From Callorhinus ursinus (Eukaryota; Chordata; Mammalia; Carnivora; Otariidae): DNA of 64,000 nucleotides. Where the stretch lies: positions 2,180,174-2,244,173 of the forward strand of contig NW_020312859.1 in assembly GCF_003265705.1 (NCBI RefSeq). Reading direction: 5' to 3'. The position numbers were made by a program, and so were the translations under genes. Below, one piece after another: positions 20,471 to 31,824 of this stretch; position 1 is the first letter of the stretch, and each line of letters begins with the position of its first letter. The notes beneath the pieces are model-generated. The model had not been told where the DNA came from. It did no database searches and saw nothing but the letters and a program-made list of their open reading frames with translations.

Positions 20471-20624
20471 GAAGAGGGCAGAAGGGGTTCACTTGCAATT
20501 CTGAGATCAGAAACTTATTTTAAAAATAACAAACCACTAGAAGCAAAATAAAGGTCTCCTTGGACATGACCACAGTTAATTTCATCTTCCCCTCCTAGAG
20601 GCAATCACAAACTACAGAATACCA

Positions 20625-20710
20625 GCAGGAAACAATGAATCATGGAACACTATATCAAAAATTAATGATGTAATGTATGGTGATTAACATAACATAAAAA
20701 TCAAAGAATA
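20625..20710 (+). mobile_element. L1 3' tip
   Basis: AATGAATCATGGAACACTATATC...AATGTATGGTGATTAACATAAC is the last part of the carnivore L1 3' UTR in sense orientation. Confidence 0.75.
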
Positions 20711-20799
20711 CTGGCAGGGTTGAGGGATTCAAGAAATTCAAATATCTATACAAAAGTGATCAATTTTCTATTAGTAATGCCTCTGGGTGAATTCCATAA

Positions 20800-20912
20800 T
20801 CAGAGCACCTGTCTGGCTCTGTCTGTAGAGCCTGCAACTCTTGATCTCAGGATCATGAGTTCAAGCCCCACATTGGGTGTAGAGCTTACTTTAAAAAAAA
20901 AAAAAAAAAAAG
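20800..20912 (+). mobile_element. Short, diverged CAN-SINE
   Basis: AGAGCACCTGTCTGGCTCTG head, GAGTTCAAGCCCCACATTGG B-box region, and an 18-base A tail. Confidence 0.75.
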
Positions 20913-20934
20913 AGGCAAATCAAGAAGAAACAGA

Positions 20935-21237
20935 CTCTTTTTTTTAAATTTTTTTATTGTTATGTTAATCACCATATATTACATCATTAGTTTTTGGTGC
21001 AGTGTTCCATGATTCATTGTTTGTTCATAACACCCAGTGCTCCACGCAGAACGTGCCCTCCTCAATACCCATCACCAGGCTAACCCATCCCCCTACCCCC
21101 CTCCCCTCTAGAACCCTCAGTTTGTTTTTCAGAGTCCATCATCTCTCATGGTTCGTCTCCCCCTCTGACATACTCCCCTTTTCTTCCTCTCCTGTTATCT
21201 TCTTCTTTTTCTTTTTTCTTAAAATATGTTGCGTTAT
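20935..21237 (-). mobile_element. Carnivore L1 3' end, antisense
   Basis: ATGTTAATCACCATATATTACATCATTAG, then GTTCATAACACCCAGTGCTCCACGCAG: reversed L1 3' UTR. Confidence 0.85.
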
Positions 21238-21455
21238 TTGAAGAAACAGACTCTTAACTATAGAGAACAAACTGATGGTTACCAGAGGGGAGGTGGGTGG
21301 GGGGATGGGTGAAATAGGGGGTGGGGATTAAGAAGCGCACTTGTGATGCGCACCGAGCAATGTATGGAAGTAGTGAATCACTCTAATGTACACCGAAAAC
21401 GAATATTACACTGTACATTAACTAACTGGAATTTAAATAAAAACTTAAAAAAAAA
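21238..21455 (+). mobile_element. Carnivore L1 3' end
   Basis: Sense L1 3' UTR with GGTTACCAGAGGGGAGGTGGGTGG and GGATTAAGAAGCGCACTTGTGATG, ending in poly(A). It abuts the antisense L1 on its left, so the pair forms a near-palindrome of 3' ends. Confidence 0.8.
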
Positions 21456-21469
21456 AAAGTTTCCATAAT

Positions 21470-22985
21470 CAACTAGCAGACTTTGGGCAGCTCCTCTGGG
21501 CATAAGGCATATACACCAGGTTCAGTCTGGAGAGAAGAAGGAAAACCCAGAAACTAGTATTATTGAAGACCTACCTGAGCCAGCTCCATATTTTGCGGGG
21601 CCCAGTGCAACGTGAAAATACAAGGCCCTTTTCAAAAACCATTAAGGATTTCAAGATGGTGGCAGCAGAACATGACTCCAGTGTGACTGTACAGGCTCCC
21701 ACATGCATGAAGCTGGCCCACCTTCTGGAAAATCCCAGTTCTGTAATTAACCATCTCTGTGATGCTGCAAAATCATTTAGCCTTCTGAGGCATAGTCTCC
21801 TCTTGTCTGAAAGGAGGGGTTTAACTTCCTCACTCAGTAGAGTTGTTCTGACATAGAAAGCTTTCAGTAAATAGTGGGTGTTATTTTTATTACCATAGGG
21901 GTCCTGCACATGTCACGCCAGCAGGTGTTGCTGGGCTGCACTCTGGATCTCAGGCCATTGGGTCTGCACTGCAGGTGTTCTGGGCCATTCAGCCCCTGCC
22001 CTGTTTCAGATCTGTTTCTCTCTGCTCTGACCAGCACACGCCCTCTTTGCCTTAGATAAAATCCCTTCCTCACCTAGGCCCATCAACACTATGTCACCAA
22101 CTTGTGGCTGTCCCCGGAGCCACCTGACCTTATCCAGGTATTGCCATTTTATATCATGTTGTTTAAAAAGGCTATTTTTAAAAGGCATTTATGCCTACTC
22201 AGACATAGGACAAGTAGAGAGTTCTTCCCTCGGGTCAAGATCTGAGTGGACATGGAGGTTCCGGGAAAGAAACCTGAGACCATTGCCACAGAGAGATTTG
22301 GAAAGAGTGGAAAAAACAGGGGGTCTTATAGGTAAAGTTCTTCCCCTAACACTTTATGTTAACCACACTGGAATTAAAATTAAATTAAATTAAATTAAAT
22401 TAAAAATAAGTAAACAAAATTCTTCCTGATCATTGGAGGGAGACAGCTGGGACCCCAAGATCTCCTCCTGTCCTCACAGCCTAATGCCCATCCCGGCAAG
22501 TGTTCCTCAGCCAGGTTCTTCCTGGTTTGCATGTTAGAGGTTTTGGCAATGCTGAATCCCCTCCTGGCCACTGCCACAGTGCTCTGCCGAAATGAGAACT
22601 GAAGTCCATCCCCAGGGGAGTGGCCCTGGAATGTGGGGAGGGGAGCAGAAAGCATGAACATCTGGGGAAGAGGTGCGGGAGGACGTGGACCGACAGAGGG
22701 GGAGCTCAGCCAGCTCCCCAGCCCTATAACCCTCAGTGCGGATGCTCTGTGAAAGGTGCCAGCAGCAACACTGCGGGTTGTTGAACAAACTTCCCAACTG
22801 TTTCATTACAAATAGATGCTCGATACTAATATTCTGTTTACCCCAGCTTTTGTCCTGTGTGTTATTTTACAAAACGGGAACTATACTGTCTAGAGTACCA
22901 CAAATTAATCTGTTTTCATTAACGTGGCAATACATGTACACAGCTTGAAGATTAAAATAGTACTTTTTTCTTAAAAAAAACAAAA
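21470..22985. other. No gene confirmed
   Basis: An MIR-like element lies at about 21720-21880. A Cys-rich minus-strand frame at 21864-22073 was considered and rejected as a WAP exon. An ATTAA pentamer run (22370-22408) follows a GGGTCTTATAGG stretch. No spliced gene can be supported. Confidence 0.4.
22370..22408 (+). repeat. (AAATT)n simple repeat
   Basis: AATTA/AAATT pentamer repeated about six times. Confidence 0.9.
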
Positions 22986-23002
22986 AAACAAAAAAACACC
23001 AG

Positions 23003-23140
23003 TGGGGCACCTGGGTGGCTCAGTCGGTTAAGAGTCCAACTCTTGATCTAGCTCAGGTCTTGATCTCAGGGTTGTGAGTTCAAGCCCCACGTTGGGCTCC
23101 ACACCGGGCGTAGAGCCTACATAAAAACGAAACAAAACAA
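23003..23140 (+). mobile_element. CAN-SINE, short form
   Basis: GGGGCACCTGGGTGGCTCAG head, GTTGTGAGTTCAAGCCCCACG B-box region, and an AAACGAAACAAAACAAAACC tail. Confidence 0.88.
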
Positions 23141-23492
23141 AACCACCAGCAGGGCATTTAGGCCTCCCTCTTGAGTGTGCCAGCCCCCAACTTCTACCCC
23201 ACTGCCTTTCTGGTCCCCCACACGTAATGGCCATCGACTCTTCTATTTTTTGTGACATTTACTTCTATACTTTATAATTGTCTGTATATGCTGCCAGCTT
23301 CTACTTCCTCAGGTGTAGACCTTACCTGCTTACTTCCTGTTACGGATTCTCACCCTTCTATAGATCTCTATACCCTCCCAAAATAAATGTATCACAGTTT
23401 TCAAGGACAACACTATTCAAGGAAAACACTATTTCAAGTCAGTGTAATTGCTACTGCTGAGTTGAGTTGAATGCCATGATTGCATTCCATTC

Positions 23493-23688
23493 TTTTTTTT
23501 TTAAGATTGTATTTATTTATTTGACAGAGACACAGCGAGAGAGGGATCACAAGCAGGGGGAGCGGGAGAAGGAGAAGCAGGCCTCCCGCGGAGCAGGGAG
23601 CCCGACGCGGGGCTCCATCCCAGGACCCCGGGATCAGGACCCAAGTCGAAGGCAGACGCCTAACTGACTGAGCCGCCCAGGCGCCCGA
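23493..23688 (-). mobile_element. CAN-SINE, antisense
   Basis: Poly(T), ATTTATTTATTTGACAGAGAC, GCAGGCCTCCCGCGGAGCAGG and the reversed head ending CGCCCAGGCGCCC. Confidence 0.92.
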
Positions 23689-25105
23689 CATTTCATTCTT
23701 CATACAATTTTTGTTTTTTCCTGAGATCAATTGCTTTATTACTTCATTCTTCTTCCCCTTAAAGAAAAACAGCTCTAGCTAAGTCTGTGACTCTGCAACA
23801 GCTCTGTAAAATGCCGCCCACCAAGACAGTGAAGATCTGGGAAGAAATAAACAACGTAATTACTACAGTAGTCTTATGGATGTACCGTCGAATTTTGGAT
23901 ACTGGTAACAGAAACTATGATGTTTCTCAAGTAGTGGAACATTAATAAGTACTCATTTATACCAGCTCGCAAAGAAACCCCCAATATGTTCTCATAAAGT
24001 AGAAACAATACAAACGATATTCTCTAGTAGCCATGCAATGTGGTGAGAGATTAATACTAATTTTTTAAGTGTCTTTCTTCCCAGAAATTTAGAAACTCTC
24101 TGTAAAACAACTATTAGGCCAAAGAGGAAATAAAAACTAGAATTGCAGAATTTCTAAAAAATTACTGATAATGAAATGCTACATACGAGACTCTAAATGG
24201 TTTGAGTTAAGCAGTAATCAGAGGAAAATCCATAGTTTTAAATACAAATAGAAAAAAAAAGTTGAAAGGGTGAAAATAAATTAAATACATAGCTCAAAAA
24301 GCACAAAAGAAACACAAAAGTAAACCAAAGCAAAACAAATAAAAAAAATTAATGAAGATAAAAGCAGAAAATAACAAGAACCCCAAAAGTAGAGTTGAAC
24401 TAATAAATAAAATGGTGTCTTCAGAAAAAGATGCATTAAAATAAACAAATGGCTAGCTAATCTAATCAATAAAAGCCAGAAAGCACAAATACACAACATA
24501 GGAAGGACAGAGCAAAGGGAAACAGTTCTCCAACAGGGGAAATTTCTAAAATCACTAGACACTTATTTGTACAGAATTATGCAAATAGATATAAAATTTG
24601 GGGTGAAATAAGTAATTTCCTAGGAAAGTGCCATGTCTCAATTTTCCCCCAATAGAGATAGAAGGTGAAATCTGAGAGAGAATGAGAAATGATTTTCTCA
24701 TGTGAAAATGAGAAAAAGATTTCTCAAGAAGAAATAGAGACCATTGCAAAACTACCCTCTCTGGTTCCACGGGAGCTGCTCACAAGCCTTCAAAGACATG
24801 ACACTTTAAATCCAATGTCACTTAAACTATTCCAAAGTGTCGAAAAAATAATTTTCCCAGGTCTTTTTATGAAGTATAAAATTGACCCACCCAAGCCTGG
24901 CAAAAGTTACATAAAAAGAGAAAGTTACACAGCAATTTCACTAATTAATACCAATTCAAAAATCCAAAATAAAATATGAGTAAACAGAATACAATAGCAT
25001 ATTTAAAAAGGAAGGCATCATGAACAAATGAGGGGTTTTTTTTTCTCCCTTGAGGAATCCAAGACGGCTAAACATTAGGAAATCCTTCATATAACATATA
25101 TATAT

Positions 25106-25302
25106 ATATTTTAAGATTTTATTTATTTATTTGAGAGAGAGAATGAGATAGAGAGAGAGAGCATGAGGGGGGGGAGGGTCAGAGGGAGAAGCAGACTCCC
25201 TGCTGAGCAGGGAGCCCGATGCGGGACTCGATCCCGGGACTCCGGGATCATGACCTGAGCCGAAGGCAGTCGCTTAACCAACTGAGCCACCCAGGTGCCC
25301 TA
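25106..25302 (-). mobile_element. CAN-SINE, antisense
   Basis: AAGATTTTATTTATTTATTTG, GAGAGAGAGCATGAGG, GACTCCCTGCTGAGCAGGGAG and the end CCACCCAGGTGCCC. TA-rich flanks (TATATATAT) occur on both sides. Confidence 0.92.
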
Positions 25303-26285
25303 ACGTATATATATTTAAAGAGGAAAAAAAATGATAGGATTCATTCTCATAGATGCTGAAAAGACCTTCCAAAAAGTTAACTCACTCTCATTTATTATTT
25401 TCTTTTAATGTATTCACATTTGATAAACTAAAAAATTGACCAATACCTTTTTCACAGAGAAACACAAAGCCTTTTTTCCATTAAGGTTAAGAAGAATGAT
25501 ATCCACTAACTTCTCTACTACTTCATATTATATTGGAAGAGGTAGTCAGTGTTATTGTACAGGATTTTAAAAATTAGACACATACAAATTAGAAATAAAT
25601 AATTAAGATTATCATTGCAGATGACATGATAGTGTATCTATCAAAGCCAAAAGACTCCATGCTACACCTAACATAGAGAGAATTTTGTATTAACATTCAA
25701 AAGTCATTGTTCTTCTTACATGTAAAGAAGTTAGGAGATTTAACATGAGGGAACATTTTATTTACAAAACAACAAAAAAAATTTAAACAGTAGAAATACA
25801 CGCCGTAAGGAATTACCAAAATTTAAAAACATTTCTGAAGTCCTCAAAAGTATACTTAAATTGGAAGACATCCCTTGTCTTTGGATGGAATGGTTGCAAC
25901 ATAATAAAAATGTCAAATTTCTTCAAGTTTATTTAATATGACCACAATAAAAGTACCAGTAAGGTTTTTTTCTCCCCCAGGGCTTAGAAGAGTTGATTCT
26001 AATCTTCATATGAAAAGCAAATGAGCAAGAATAGCTAGGAAATCCCTGAAAAAGCAAAGCATCAGAAAGGACTAGCCTTACTGTATTTTAAAAGATACTA
26101 TGGTGCCTCTAGAGTTAAAGCAGAGTATGTGAATGGTATATGAATAGGCAAATTAAAGGAATAAAATAGAAAGTTCAAGAATAACATTAGTTACACATGG
26201 AAATATCATGTATGATAAATGTGGCATTTCCAGTCACTGGAGAAATATATACTTTGTAACACATGTTATTAAGAAAGCCATAATA

Positions 26286-26325
26286 GTGCTCGCTTTGGCA
26301 GCACATATACTAAAAAAAAAAAAAA
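26286..26325 (+). ncRNA. 3'-truncated U6 snRNA retrocopy with poly(A)
   Basis: GTGCTCGCTTTGGCAGCACA plus TATACTA matches the first 27-28 bases of U6 snRNA with one change (C to T at the TTCGG loop). It runs straight into a poly(A) tract. AAGAAAGCCATAATA is present exactly at 26271-26285 and at 26326-26340, a perfect 15-bp target-site duplication with an L1-endonuclease-like TT/AA start. This is a processed fragment, not a working U6 gene. Confidence 0.9.
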
Positions 26326-26605
26326 AAGAAAGCCATAATAATTTTTTAATGCGTGGTAAAAAAAGAAAAGAAATTATAGTCAAAATCAAAAGACAGGAAA
26401 AATTGGGGAAACTATTCTCAGCTAATATCATAGAAAAACAGCTGATCTCCCTCATATATAAAGAGCTTTTTAAAATAAAGAAGATAACTATCAAAAACCC
26501 AAGAGGAATGTGATTGAAATGCAGGAATAGAAAATTCATAGGGAGAAATTAAAATGGCTCCTGAAATAAGGAAAAAATAAATAATCAGCCTCTCATTTAA
26601 AAAAA

Positions 26606-26820
26606 CTATACATTGGGGGTGCCTGGGTGGGCTCAGTTGGTTAAGTGACCGCCTTTCAGCTCAAGGCATGATCCTGGAGTCCCGGGATCGAGTACCCACA
26701 TCGGGCTCCCTGCTCAGTGGGGAGTCTGCTTCTCCCTCTGACCCTCCCCCCTCTCATGTGCTCTCTCTCTCATTCTCTCTCTCTCAAATAAATAAATAAA
26801 AGGTTTAAAAAGAAAAAGAA
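26606..26820 (+). mobile_element. CAN-SINE
   Basis: GGGGGTGCCTGGGTGGGCTCAG head with one extra G, CTCATTCTCTCTCTCTC and AAATAAATAAATAAAAGG tail. Confidence 0.92.
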
Positions 26821-27354
26821 AACTATACAGTGAAATTGTACTCTGATACCATTTTCTACCAGACTGGCAAAAATCTAGAAGTTTAACAACTAACTCCATT
26901 GGCACAGCTGTGAAGAAACAGTCTTTCTCAGACATAGCTGGTAGGAACCCCAAATAGTGCTATCCCTGGGGATGGGAATTTAGCAGGGTTTAACTGAATT
27001 ATGTGTCTATCCTGTCATCAATCACATTCTAGGAATCTACCCTGAGGACATATGTCAACAATCATGCTAACATAATTCGTGACATTTGTAATAGCAAAAG
27101 CTTGCTTATTAATGCAAAACAAGGAAATGAGATAAATAAACTTATGACATATCCACACAATATAATATTATAACATCATTTTTTAAAAACCGAGTGAAGG
27201 TCACTATGAGCTGAGATGAAGTAATTGTCAGTTATACTGGTATGTAGGTAGTAAGCTATCCCTCACATAAGAAACAAATGCAAATAAGAATATATATACA
27301 TAATGAAAATGTAAGAAGGATAAATAAAAAATAAATAAAATTGAAAAAAAAAGA

Positions 27355-27612
27355 AGATAGCAGGAGGGGAAGAATGAAGGGGGGAAATTGGAGGGGGAGA
27401 CGAACCATGAGAGACAATGGACTCTGAAAAACAAACTGAGGGTTCTAGAGGGGAGGGGGGTGGGGGGATGGGTTAGCCCGGTGATGGGTATTAAGGAGGG
27501 CACGTTCTGCGTGGAGCACTGGGTGTTATGCACAAACAATGAATCACGGAACACTACATCAAGAACTAATGATGTACGTATGGTGATTAACATAACAATA
27601 AAATTTAAATAA
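27355..27612 (+). mobile_element. Carnivore L1 3' end
   Basis: GAAACAAACTGAGGGTTC-type text, GGGCACGTTCTGCGTGGAGC and CTACATCAAGAACTAATGATG, ending in AATAAAATTTAAATAAATAAA. Confidence 0.85.
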
Positions 27613-27865
27613 ATAAATAAATAAAATTGTTACCTATAAGGGTTGGGTGGAAGTAGGCTAAAGGGCATAGCGATGGGAAAAAACCTGCTATAACTATAGC
27701 CTTTTATATAATTTTGATTTTTCACCCCCAGCTTTATTGAGATATGATTGACATGTAATGTTGTGTAAGTTTAAGGTGTACAATGTGATGATTGGACACA
27801 TGTATATGTTGGAAAATGTTTCCCACAATAGCATTAGTTAACACATCCTAACACATCCTAACCAA

Positions 27866-28062
27866 CTGGGCGCCTGGGTGGCTCAGCTGGTGGGACGACT
27901 GCCTTCGGCTCAGGTCATGGTCCTGGAGTCCTGGGATCGAGTCCTGCATCGGGCTCCCTGCTCGGCAGGGAGTCTGCTTCTCCCTCTGACCCTCTTCCCT
28001 CTCGTGCTCTCTATCTCTCATTCTCTCTCTCTCAAATAAATAAATAAAATCTTTAAAAAAAA
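27866..28062 (+). mobile_element. CAN-SINE
   Basis: GGGCGCCTGGGTGGCTCAGC head and AAATAAATAAATAAAATC tail. AACACATCCT is repeated just upstream. Confidence 0.93.
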
Positions 28063-28915
28063 TCCTTTATTTCAAATAGTTACCATTTTGTTGTCATCGT
28101 TATAGTGAGAACAGTAAAGCTCTACTCTCGTAGCAACTTTCACGTATATGATAGTTTTGTGAACTACAGTCACCATGCTATATAGTGATCTCTGGAAGTT
28201 AAGTCATCTTTTATCTCCAAACTTAGTTATCTTATGGCTGAAAGTTTGTACTCTTTGGCTAGCTCCCATTTCCCCCACCCCTCAGCCCTGGCAACCACCA
28301 TTCTAATCTCTGTTTCCATGAGTTTGGATGTTTTCAGATTCCATACATAAGTGAGAGTGGACAGTATTTGTTTTTCTCTCTCTAGCTTATTCCAGTTAGC
28401 ATGATGCCCTCAAGGTCCATCCATGTTATCACAAATGGCAAGATTTCCTTCTCTTTTGATGGCTGAATAATATTCCATTGCATATATGTACCACATTTTC
28501 TTCATCCGTTCATCTTTCAGTGGACACTTGGGTTGTTTCCCTGTCTTGGCTGCAGTGAATAATGCTGTAGTGAATTTGGGAATGCTGATATCTTTTGGAG
28601 ATAGTGATCCAATCTCCTTTGGATATATATCCAGACATGAGATTGCTGGATCATGTGGTAGTTCTATTTTCAATTCTTTTAGGACCCCTCATACTGTGCT
28701 CCATAGTGGGCTGCACCAATTTACGTTCCCACCAACAGAGCACAAGGGATCCCTCTGCTCTGCATCTTGCCAGCATTTGTTATCTCTTGTTTTTTTGACG
28801 ATAGCCATTCTATCAGGCGTGAGGTGGTATCTGATTGTGCCTTTGATTTGCATTTCCATGATGATTAGTGATGTTGAGTACCTTTTCATGTACCTGTTGG
28901 CCATTTCTTTTCTTT

Positions 28916-29106
28916 TCTTTTTTTAATATTTTATTTATTTATTTGACAGAGAGAGCACAAGCAGAGGGAGAAGCAGGCAGAGGGAGAGGGAGAAACAGGC
29001 TTCCCATGGAGCAGGGAGCCCGATGCGGGGCTCGGTCCCAGGACCCCGGGATTATGACCTGAGCCGAAGGCAGCAGCTCAACCGACTGAGCCACCCAGGT
29101 GCCCCC
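28916..29106 (-). mobile_element. CAN-SINE, antisense
   Basis: ATTTTATTTATTTATTTGAC, AGGCAGAGGGAGAGGGAGAA and the end CCACCCAGGTGCCCCCC. TGTTGGCCATTTCT flanks occur on both sides, which supports a target-site duplication. Confidence 0.92.
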
Positions 29107-29689
29107 CTGTTGGCCATTTCTATATCTTCTTTGGAAAAATGTCTATTCAAGTTGTCTGGATTCTTTTTTCTGCTATTGACTTATAGGAATTCTTTATATA
29201 TTTTGAATATTAATGCCCTTATCAGATATATGGTTTACAAATATTTTCTCCCATCCTATAGGTTGCTTTTGCATTTTGTTGATTATTGATTCTGCTGTGC
29301 AGAAGTGTTTTCGTTTGATGTAGTCCCACTTGTTGATTTTTGCTTTCATGCTGTTGGTGTTGTATTCAAAAAATCATTGCCAAGACCAATGTTGAGAAAC
29401 TTTTCCCCTGTATTTTGTTCCAGTATTTTTTGTTTCAGGTCTTATGTTTAAGGTCCATTGCAAGCTAATTTTTGTGAGTGGTGCAGATCAGAGTCCAATT
29501 TCATTCTTTTGCCTCTGGATATTCAGTTTTCCCAACACCATTTATTGAAAAGATTATCCTCTCCCCACTGAGTATTCTTGGTTGCCCTGTTAAACATCAG
29601 TCAACCATATATGCAAACATCCATTTCTGGGCTGTCATTCCATTGGTTCATGTGTCCGCCTTCATGTCAGTAACATGCTGTTTTTTTCT

Positions 29690-29768
29690 GTGCTCAGTGT
29701 GGGGCTCGAATTCATGGCCTTGAGATAAAGAGTTGCACATTCCACCAACTGAGCCAGCGAGGCGCCCT
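29690..29768 (-). mobile_element. Truncated CAN-SINE head, antisense
   Basis: GTGTGGGGCTCGAATTCATG and CTGAGCCAGCGAGGCGCCC: head only. Confidence 0.7.
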
Positions 29769-30249
29769 AGCATTATGTTCTTTTTATCCGTATGGCTTTG
29801 CAGAAAAGTCTGAAATCAGGAGGGGTGATGCTCCTAGCTTTGTTCTTTTTCAAGATTCTTTGATACTTTGGGGTCTTTTGTGCTTCCATAGGAATCTTAG
29901 GATTGTTTTTTCCATCTCTGTGAAAAATGCCATTGGCATTTTGATAGACGTTGCATTGAATCTGTAGATGGCCTTGGGGAGTATGGACATTTTAACAGTA
30001 TTAACTCTTCTAACCCATGAACACAGGATATCTTAATATTTATTTGTGTCTTCTTCAATCTCTCCCATCAGTGTCTTGAAGTTTGCAGTGTAGGATCTTT
30101 CACCTCCTTGGTCAACTTTATTTCAAGCCCTCTGCCCCTTATTCTTTACACTCCACATGCTTTTGCAGAGAGGCCACACACGTAGATGTCTTGTCACTCA
30201 CTTCCTCCACCCAGCTACCAGACCAATGAAACTGGACATGAAGAAGAAG

Positions 30250-31820
30250 CACGTTCACTTATTCATTTTCTAATCAATAGGCATTTCCAGAGTGTCTATG
30301 CAAGTCCTATACTGGTTGCTAGGGATACACAGATCAATCAGGCCAAATCTGAACTCAAAGAAGGTCCTGGTGATAAAAGCATGTCTTCATCGGGGAGCTT
30401 TGGAAGTTTTCGGGCTTAATGGGGAAAGAGAATTCAGAGACCACATACACGAGGGTTTAGTCTCTCTTAGGAGAGAAAAGCAGGTCAGAGCCATAGCACT
30501 AGAACCAGCCAGATGGCCTCCAGGTCCACAGACACCCCCAGCCACCGGTCCCCAGCATCGCCTTAGGCCAGGCAGAGAGGGAGAATGGTGGCGGCAGAGT
30601 TAAATGAGCACTGCTCAGAGGTCAGGACCCCGAGTTCAAATCCTGACTTTTTCTACTGCATCAGGGCCTTACTTTTCCCATCTGTAAAATGTGGCCATTG
30701 GACTAATCCAAGTCGTTCTTTGTATTCTGGTGGTCCTATTGGGTTTGACCCTTGGTATCAGGCTAGAATCCATTCAACCTGGGGAATAACCGTAGCAACA
30801 GCCCTCCATGTACAAGTGCTTTACAGCAGACCAATTCCCTGGCCTGCACCACTGGTGCCTTGAAGGACGTGATTACGCCCATTTTAATAGTGAAGAAAGT
30901 GAGTGTCGCTGAGTCTCAGGCAGGTACTGCCACCGCCTAAGGCAATAAGCAAGGCCGAGGCAAAGCTGCCATCCAAACTGAGGTCTCCTGAGCCCAGCAG
31001 CAGGGCTGCTCCTTTATGCTTCTCCCAGCTTCTCCCTCCCAGGGCGCAGCTCAGAGAGATCAGGCACAGAAGCCCTGGCACGGGAGACTCTCTAGGCCAA
31101 GGAGTGCAGAGGGTCAGTGGATTTAGGCCACAGTGGGGGAGGGGGATGTCCATCCAGGGGGTCCTATATCTGAGCCTTGTTCATCTTACCTTCCTCCGGG
31201 ACCACGCACAGCTTCCTGCTCTTGCCCTTGTCCCACTTTAGGCTGTGTCAGCCCAGAGCACCCTTTTTGCAAAAGTTTCGAGGGCTGAGCATCCTACACG
31301 TGCCTTTCACCACTGAAGACTTCCCAGGCTTCACCTGAACTGGAGAGAGCAGGTCCAGGGCTCAAGACCCTCCTGCTGTCCAGGACCCCAGGCCTGCCCA
31401 GCTCCATAGAAGCCAACCCCTCTCCCCTGTCCCGTGCGTCTCATAAAGGAAGGCCTGATTCCTTTAAGCCAGTGGGCCCCCTGGTGGACTGACTGGTAGC
31501 TGAACCTCAGTCAGCAGCCACCAGTAAGATTTACAAAGTTGGCAGCGTCAGGGGCCTAGTTAGGCCTGGTCCCCAACCAGATTCAGAGGGATCCCTGTAG
31601 CACCCCAAGACTCTCTGTCCTCTGTCTCAGCCTTTGCCCCTTCCTTGTAGATAGGACCTTCTCCCCCAGGTTCGGAACATTTGTAGGATTCCTGCATCTT
31701 ATTCAATAAGCATTGCTTCTTCACTGAGCATGGCTGGTCATCCCGGCACGAACCTGAGGGCTGACCAACCCGGAGCCAGTTGGGGGGTTATAGGGGAGCA
31801 GGCTCTAGCTTTCTCTTCCT
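30250..31820 (-). pseudogene. Decayed SLPI-type gene with two broken WAP exons
   Basis: The exon-2 relic (31658-31820) opens with acceptor CTCTTCAG and EEEKARACSPITPQLAP, parallel to the SLPI-like EKAKHGVCPFTP. It then shifts frame and resumes as SGSCRDDQPCSVKKQC, with the CC pair lost. The exon-3 relic (31190-31339) reads VKPGKSSVVKGTCRMLSPRN, with Ser for the first Cys, an internal TGA, and a DKGKSRKLC end lacking several cysteines. Its donor GAAG|GTAAGA survives. Flanking MIR and L2-like pieces at 30250-30990 match the layout of 9640-10400, so it is a tandem copy of the SLPI-like locus. No exon 1 is recognised. Confidence 0.72.
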
Positions 31821-31824
31821 CTGA

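Larger units (their letters stand above)
23800..27240 (+). mobile_element. Old L1 ORF2 region, sense, with nested insertions
   Basis: A-rich L1 ORF2 text, for example AATGGCTAGCTAATCTAATC and CTATTGGAAGAGGTAGTCAG-type phrases, with frequent stops. It is interrupted by SINEs at 25106-25302 and 26606-26820 and by a U6 fragment at 26286. Confidence 0.6.
27715..29900 (-). mobile_element. Old L1 3' half, antisense, with three SINE insertions
   Basis: Begins with the reversed 3' UTR (CAGCTTTATTGAGATATGATTG) and continues into reversed ORF2 text (GCAGTGAATAATGCTGTAGTG). SINEs sit at 27866-28062, 28916-29106 and 29690-29768. Confidence 0.7.

Noticed and set aside
21864..22073. Cys-containing minus-strand frame (QCRPN...NTCWRDMC) at roughly the place where SLPI copy 2 exon 3 might fall
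   Set aside because: Cysteine spacing does not fit WAP, there is no CC pair and no flanking proline-glycine start. Probably chance.
22006..22188. Minus-strand frame with QVGDIVLMGLG, reminiscent of a retroelement integrase end
   Set aside because: Only one short phrase, with nothing retroviral around it. Too little to call.
26286..26313. U6 snRNA gene
   Set aside because: Only the first 28 bases are present, with no upstream promoter elements and a poly(A) tail between target-site duplications: a retrocopy, not a gene.
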